64,000 nt of DNA from assembly GCF_932526225.1 (NCBI RefSeq), contig NC_064039.1, forward strand, positions 5,965,001-6,029,000, given 5' to 3'. The notes below the pieces were generated by a model that was given only the letters and a program-made list of their open reading frames with translations, was not told where the DNA came from and ran no database searches. Origin of the DNA: Nematostella vectensis (taxonomy: Eukaryota; Cnidaria; Anthozoa; Actiniaria; Edwardsiidae). The stretch's first letter is position 1. Each line of letters begins with the position of its first letter. A program made the position numbers and the translations under genes. Shown here one piece after another: positions 60,201 to 64,000 of the stretch.

Positions 60201-63200
60201 ATCCTGATGGCTGTTTTGATGTCCTACCTCTGTTCGGATTACCCTGATGGCTGTTTTGATGTCATACGTCTGTTCGGATGATCCTGATGCCTGTTTTGAT
60301 GTCATACCTATGTACGGATGATCCTGATGGCTGTTTTGATGTCATACGTCTGTTCGGATGATCCTGATGGCTGTTTTTATGTCATACCTCTGTTCGGATG
60401 ATCCTGATGGCTGTTTTGATGTCATACGTCTGTTCGGATGATCCTGATGGCTGTTTTTATGTCATACCTCTCTTCGGATGATCCTGATGGCTGTTTTTAT
60501 GTCATACCTCTGTACGGATGATCCTGATGGCTGTTTTGATGTCATACCTCTGTTTGGATTATCCTGATGGCTGTTTTGATGTCCTACCTCTGTTCGGATT
60601 ACCCTGATGGCTGTTTTGATGTCATACGTCTGTTCGGATGATCCTGATGGCTGTTTTGATGTCATACCTATGTACGGATGATCCTGATGGCTGTTTTGAT
60701 GTCATACGTCTGTTCGGATTACCCTGATGGCTGTTTTGATGTCATACGTCTGTTCGGATGATCCTGATGGCTGTTTTTATGTCATACCTATGTACGGATG
60801 ATCCTGATGGCTGTTTTGATGTCATACCTCTGTACGGATGACCCTGATGGCTGTTTTGATGTCATACCTCTGTACGGATGATCCTGATGGCTGTTTTTAT
60901 GTCATACCTGTTTGGATTATCCTGATGGCTGTTTTGATGTCCTACCTCTGTTCGGATTACCCTGATGGCTGTTTTGATGTCATACCTCTGTTCGGATTAC
61001 CCTGATGGCTGTTTTGATGTCATACGTCTGTTCGGATGATCCTGATGGCTGTTTTTATGTCATACCTATGTACGGATGATCCTGATGGCTGTTTTGATGT
61101 CATACCTCTGTACGGATGACCCTGATGGCTGTTTTGATGTCATACCTCTGTACGGATGATCCTGATGGCTGTTTTTATGTCATACCTCTGTTCGGATTAC
61201 CCTGATGGCTGTTTTGATGTCATACCTCTGTTCGGATGATTCTGATGGCTGTCGGTGCGGTGAACATGCTAATAACCTTGTGTTGTTCGATCACACGGAA
61301 AAAAGCGCCCGCATCAGGAGTCCCCACAGGTTTACCCTAGACAACAAGGCCTTCAGTTCACTCTTCCGCTCAAAATCGATTCACACAAAAAGCACCCATT
61401 TTAAATGGCTAACTTAGGGGGATTGAGATACATCGAGTCAATAATTGTCGATAAAATATCAGGCTTCAATAATCTCAATGGCGGACGGTTTAAAAAGTTT
61501 TATCGCAAATGCCATTGACCCGTTGACCCCCCCCCCCCCTCCTTGATGGAGATGCAGTTTTCAGAGGCCCCATTCCCCGATTCCATTAAGAGGCCAAAAT
61601 TCCGTTTTTGCATAGAGCTGATCCGTGGGAAGTAGAAACCTGATACAAAATCTCTTATATGCAAGGCAATCTTATAGATGGTATAGGAAATCAGTCCCGT
61701 ATCTGCGGGTTACCCCGGTACATACCCTTTCAATTTCGACTCTCGACTTTACATTTTCAACTCAGTTCCTGTATGGTTCGTTTGCACTTACCTCAAAGAG
61801 CACCGTGGTGCAGCCGTTAAAAAGAGGGGCGTACACGATGTACGAGTGACCGACAACCCAACCGAGATCAGATGCTGCCCACCAAACCTACCAAGGTAAA
61901 TACGAGTAAAAAAAATAAGGAGACCATTATTCCATAAAAATGTGTCCTTTTTATAAGACGGAAAAAGGAAATGAATACATAAAAAGACGCGCAACCCTAT
62001 CAATACAAAAAAAGACGAAAAAGCAGGAAACATAAAACGACAGGGAAGCGCCTAGGAACTAATTTTCCACTTGGAAGGCTGTCTCAACGACTGCGATAAA
62101 AAGCAGGGATCAAAAACTCGTTTTTGAAAATATTGCCTCCTTTGTATTTAGATAGAATGGAAAGCAGAATCATCTAGAATACATGACAATGACAAACCGC
62201 GGAGTACCTCGCCTGGGTTAACCCCATAAATGTTTTTCATCGACCAGTTGAGAGCAACTGCATGACCGCCATTACGACGAACGATACCCTACAAGAAAGA
62301 GGCAAAAGAAAATGGGTTACAGAAGCAGGAAAAATCCGCGCTAGTCAATGCGTTTTGATGAGTTTTTGTGAGATCCGTGTGATGCAGTAAAGAAATGGGA
62401 CGCTGACAGTAGACTTGTGCTTTGGTCGAATGGGATTTGGATTATGATGTCACTAATTCAACTAGAAATTGATTACGTATGCGCGCGCATGAGCAACAAA
62501 TCTGCTCGCGTACGCACAAAGTAGGGGCAAACATGACGCAAATTCGCCCAAGGTTTTTTCACACAGTTGTGTTTGATACATGCAGCTTATATTATTCATT
62601 GTAAACACCACACACACGAAAAGAACAAAACTATATCGGTGAAAAAAACCTCCCGGAATAACGCCGAAATTATCTCCTACTTTTGGACTTGTATGTGTTA
62701 CATCATTCGCTGTATTTGTCACATCTTTTATTCCGCATGTATATGACGGGGCGATTAGGTCCAACCATTCGATCTCTTACGGGGAGGTAACATTTCTCCC
62801 GTTCAGTGTATTTTTTTGCGGCGATTTGGCTTATTATTGATTTTGTAATGTACAGGGCAAAATTAGTCAATGCTGATTGGCTTAGAGCGAGGGCATTTTT
62901 TCTTAATTGAGGGCAAAATTACTTGTCTGCGATCGAACGCACGCACGCACTGAATTTTGCCCTTTTATGTCAAAAACACCATGAAATACATGTGTTCCTT
63001 GTAAAATTAGGGATTCATTACACTTATATTATCATAATTTTTCAGGGTTGCCCTCGCAGAAGACGGCTGGGAAATTACGGAAAACATTATAAAATCTCGT
63101 GAAATGAATCCCAAATTTTACTCGGCCCATGGCCCAACGCGCCCAACTTCCACTTGCCCAATATTTATATTTTTTTGCTTTTTACCTTGGGATCACCAGT

Positions 63201-63326
63201 CGTCCCTGAAGTGTAGAGTATATAAAGCGGATCCGTGGCCAGGACAGGTACGCAGTCATGGGGCTCCGCCCTCTCCATAACCTGGTCCCACGTGATGTCC
63301 CGCCCAGGAATGATGTCACCAGTGCA
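51218..63326 (-). CDS. ACSS3: Acyl-CoA synthetase ACSS3-like, C-terminal 442 aa (5' end outside window)
   Basis: ACSS3 activates propionate and other short-chain acids to acyl-CoA in mitochondria through an acyl-AMP. Exons in order: 63186-63326, 62208-62288, 61792-61887, 61226-61336, 58715-58755, 58052-58155, 56457-56552, 56163-56226, 55803-55884, 54592-54714, 54160-54259, 51843-51955, 51652-51714, 51218-51331. They total 1329 nt with continuous phases. Human ACSS3 is 686 aa, so roughly 240 N-terminal residues lie beyond 64000. Motifs of the ANL superfamily are visible: [13 protein letters not shown] (P-loop), [35 protein letters not shown] (with YDNWWQT split by an intron), [15 protein letters not shown] hinge region, [11 protein letters not shown], and TRSGK with the catalytic lysine. 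Several introns hold large tandem arrays built from their own splice junctions. Confidence 0.94.
51365..51640. repeat. Degenerate tandem array of TTCGGGA-type units
   Basis: Variants of TTTTCGGGANTACTCGGGAC with about 16-18 bp spacing fill most of the intron between the last two ACSS3 exons. Open frames here (MSNLRELHG…) are repeat artefacts. Confidence 0.8.
52190..54080. repeat. 27-bp minisatellite, about 70 copies
   Basis: The unit GTGTTCGTATGTGGAGCTGT plus CTGCAAG repeats with variants (GTGTGCG, GTCTGGAAG, GTCGGCAAG). It lies in the ACSS3 intron between exons 54160-54259 and 51843-51955. Because 27 is a multiple of three and few units hold stops, long ORFs arise in all three plus frames and at least one minus frame. 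In gene orientation each unit has CTTGCAG, an acceptor-like sequence. Confidence 0.95.
55970..56085. repeat. 30-bp repeats placing CACGTG E-boxes at regular spacing
   Basis: CACGTG occurs at 55976, 56006, 56066 and 56078, with AACGTG at 56036, so four sites lie at exactly 30-bp intervals. Within an ACSS3 intron. CACGTG is bound by bHLH-zipper factors of the MYC/USF/MITF type; function is untested. Confidence 0.65.
56660..58080 (-). repeat. 71-bp array, eight copies, each with the 5' splice site of an ACSS3 exon
   Basis: CCTGTCTG recurs at 56675, 56748, 56819, 56890, 56961, 57909, 57980 and 58051, with a 71-bp period apart from the first step and the insertion gap. In gene orientation each unit holds the exon end GTATACGATAATTGGTGGCA GACAG (codons VYDNWWQT) and the donor GTGAGC/GTGAGA/GTAAGC. 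The copy at 58051 is the functional end of exon 58052-58155. A separate segment of about 870 bp (56976-57852) splits one copy. Confidence 0.92.
56976..57852. mobile_element. Insertion of about 870 bp inside a repeat unit
   Basis: The 71-bp unit breaks after GCCACCAA (about 56975) and resumes at ATCGTATACC (about 57854). The insert contains CGCGCGCTGACGTGCAC twice (about 57303 and 57509) and ATATCCCAGTG / CACTGGGATATAA in opposite orientation near 57261 and 57841. No ORF of interest. Likely a non-autonomous element; ends are approximate. Confidence 0.6.
58160..58570 (-). repeat. 51-bp array upstream of an ACSS3 3' splice site
   Basis: GTGACATGGG recurs at about 58290, 58341, 58392, 58443 and 58494, with shorter variants toward 58160. 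In gene orientation the units contain GTTTTAGTGTTTTTCTTGTT, pyrimidine-rich with TTTTAG, and lie directly before the acceptor at 58156. The array multiplies polypyrimidine/acceptor-like sequence. Confidence 0.85.
58585..58738 (-). repeat. 24-bp array, about six copies, each with an ACSS3 5' splice site
   Basis: In gene orientation the unit is AATACGACCTGTCTCA then GTAAGTAC: the last codons of exon 58715-58755 (QYDLS) plus a strong GTAAGT donor. The exon itself ends in the first unit. Five further copies follow directly. Confidence 0.9.
58861..61250 (-). repeat. 40-bp array, about 60 copies, each with an ACSS3 5' splice site
   Basis: The plus-strand unit is GTCATACCTCTGTTCGGATG then ATCCTGATGGCTGTTTTGAT. 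In gene orientation it reads ACAGCCATCAGGATCATCCG AACAGAG then GTATGAC: the final codons TAIRIIRTE of exon 61226-61336 plus its donor. The exon end at 61226 lies in the outermost unit. Almost every copy keeps GT, though some change the preceding bases (AGAC or ATAG for AGAG). Blocks of 9-17 units recur (nearly identical 200-bp stretches at 59022, 59702, 60102 and 60462), showing higher-order amplification. Confidence 0.95.
61337..61791. other. ACSS3 intron without recognised features
   Basis: A poly-C tract is at about 61530-61541. No other feature is recognised. Confidence 0.5.
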
Positions 63327-63394
63327 CTGGGCGCATGAGATGCGAATAACAGATATTATATTTCTGGTAGAGAATGGTCTTTCAGGTCTCCCTA

Positions 63395-64000
63395 AGTATC
63401 ACCCTATTTTGTCTTTCTACAAGTATCACACTATGTCTGACTATGCAAATATCATACTTCCTGGTTAAGTATCACCCTACCTGGTTTTCCTGGTCAAGTA
63501 TCACCCTACCTGGTCTTCCTGGTCAAGTATCACCCTACCCTGTTTTTCTGGTCAAGTATCACCCTACCTGGTCTCCCTGGTCAAGTATCACCCTACCTGG
63601 TCTTACAGGTCAAGTATCACCCTACCTGGTCTTCCTGGTCAAGTATCACCCTACCTGGTCTTCCTGGACAAGTATCACCCTACCCTGTTTTCTGGTCAAG
63701 TATCACCCTACCTGATCTTCCTGGTCAAGTATCACCCTACCTGGTCTTCCTGGAAAAGTATCACCCTACCCTGTTTTTCTGGTCAAGTATCACCCTACCT
63801 GGTATTCCTGGTCAAGTATCACACTACCTGGTTTTCTTGGTCAAGTTTCACCCCACCTAGTCTTCCTGGTCAAGTTTCACCCTACCTGGTCTTCCTGGTC
63901 AAGTATCACACTACCTGGTTTCCTGGTCAAGTATCACCCTACCTGGTCTTCCTGGTCAAGTATCACCCTACCTGGTTTTCCTGGTTAAGTATCACTTTAC
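63395..64000. repeat. 27-bp array running off the right edge
   Basis: CAAGTATCACCCTACCTGGT plus CTTCCTGGT repeats more than 20 times. In ACSS3 orientation each unit contains CCAGGTAGGGTGATAC, that is CAG followed by GTAGGG, a donor-like sequence. It lies upstream of exon 63186-63326 and continues past the window end. Confidence 0.9.

Noticed and set aside
59022-60665. Four 67-codon minus-strand frames with [10 protein letters not shown]
   Set aside because: Chance frames in the 40-bp donor array; identical because of block duplication.
58861-61250. CRISPR-like array
   Set aside because: Units are contiguous with no unique spacers, the host is a eukaryote, and the unit derives from an ACSS3 exon end.

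Overview
The window is animal nuclear DNA, most likely from an anthozoan cnidarian such as a sea anemone. This is inferred from compact intron-rich genes whose exon phases and protein order match vertebrate orthologues, a complete allantoinase (lost in mammals), AT-rich introns, and many short palindromic elements and poly-C/poly-G tracts. The species is not proven from the sequence. I rebuilt the multi-exon genes by joining exons at GT-AG (twice GC-AG) sites with consistent phase and by matching protein families from memory; no alignment was run.

Nine protein genes lie on strictly alternating strands. (1) 1068-4151, minus: a long disordered protein ending in a KISF protein-phosphatase-1 docking motif plus ankyrin repeats. 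(2) 6241-17697, plus: allantoinase, 11 exons, 454 aa. (3) 18907-26082, minus: PHF21A/BHC80-like PHD-finger protein, 14 exons, 460 aa. (4) 26929-27687, plus: a single-exon unrecognised protein, 252 aa. (5) 28685-37117, minus: Ku70 (XRCC6), 22 coding exons, 607 aa. (6) 38778-40825, plus: PPP1R15 (GADD34/CReP) eIF2-alpha phosphatase subunit, 2 exons, 473 aa, with a 53-codon upstream ORF. (7) 41510-48704, minus: TFIIH p62 (GTF2H1), 16 exons, 550 aa. (8) 49118-50331, plus: an unrecognised acidic protein, 2 exons, 216 aa. (9) 51218-63326, minus: acyl-CoA synthetase ACSS3-like, C-terminal 442 aa in 14 exons, running off the right edge. Neighbours are therefore alternately head-to-head and tail-to-tail. 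The gaps between XRCC6 and PPP1R15 and between GTF2H1 and gene 8 look like shared divergent promoters.

The genes do not form one pathway, but the content is coherent housekeeping: DNA repair and transcription (Ku70, TFIIH p62), chromatin (PHF21A), stress-response phosphatase control (PPP1R15 and a second PP1-docking protein), purine breakdown (allantoinase) and short-chain acyl-CoA synthesis (ACSS3).

The most unusual signal is in the repeats. Many tandem arrays in the introns are amplified copies of an exon-intron junction of the host gene: the last codons of the exon plus the 5' splice site, or the 3' splice site plus the first codons. I see this in allantoinase (exons 7 and 9), PHF21A (PHD exon), XRCC6 (exon 6, weakly exon 21), GTF2H1 (exon 2 acceptor side) and at several ACSS3 exons. 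The extreme case is about 60 copies of a 40-bp unit carrying a 5' splice site at 58861-61250. Several of these arrays have been interrupted by small inverted-repeat elements, so the uninterrupted sister copy serves as an empty site. Other repeats include two tRNA-derived SINE-like copies, two decayed non-LTR retrotransposon ends, a 27-bp array open in several reading frames, and a large trinucleotide microsatellite.
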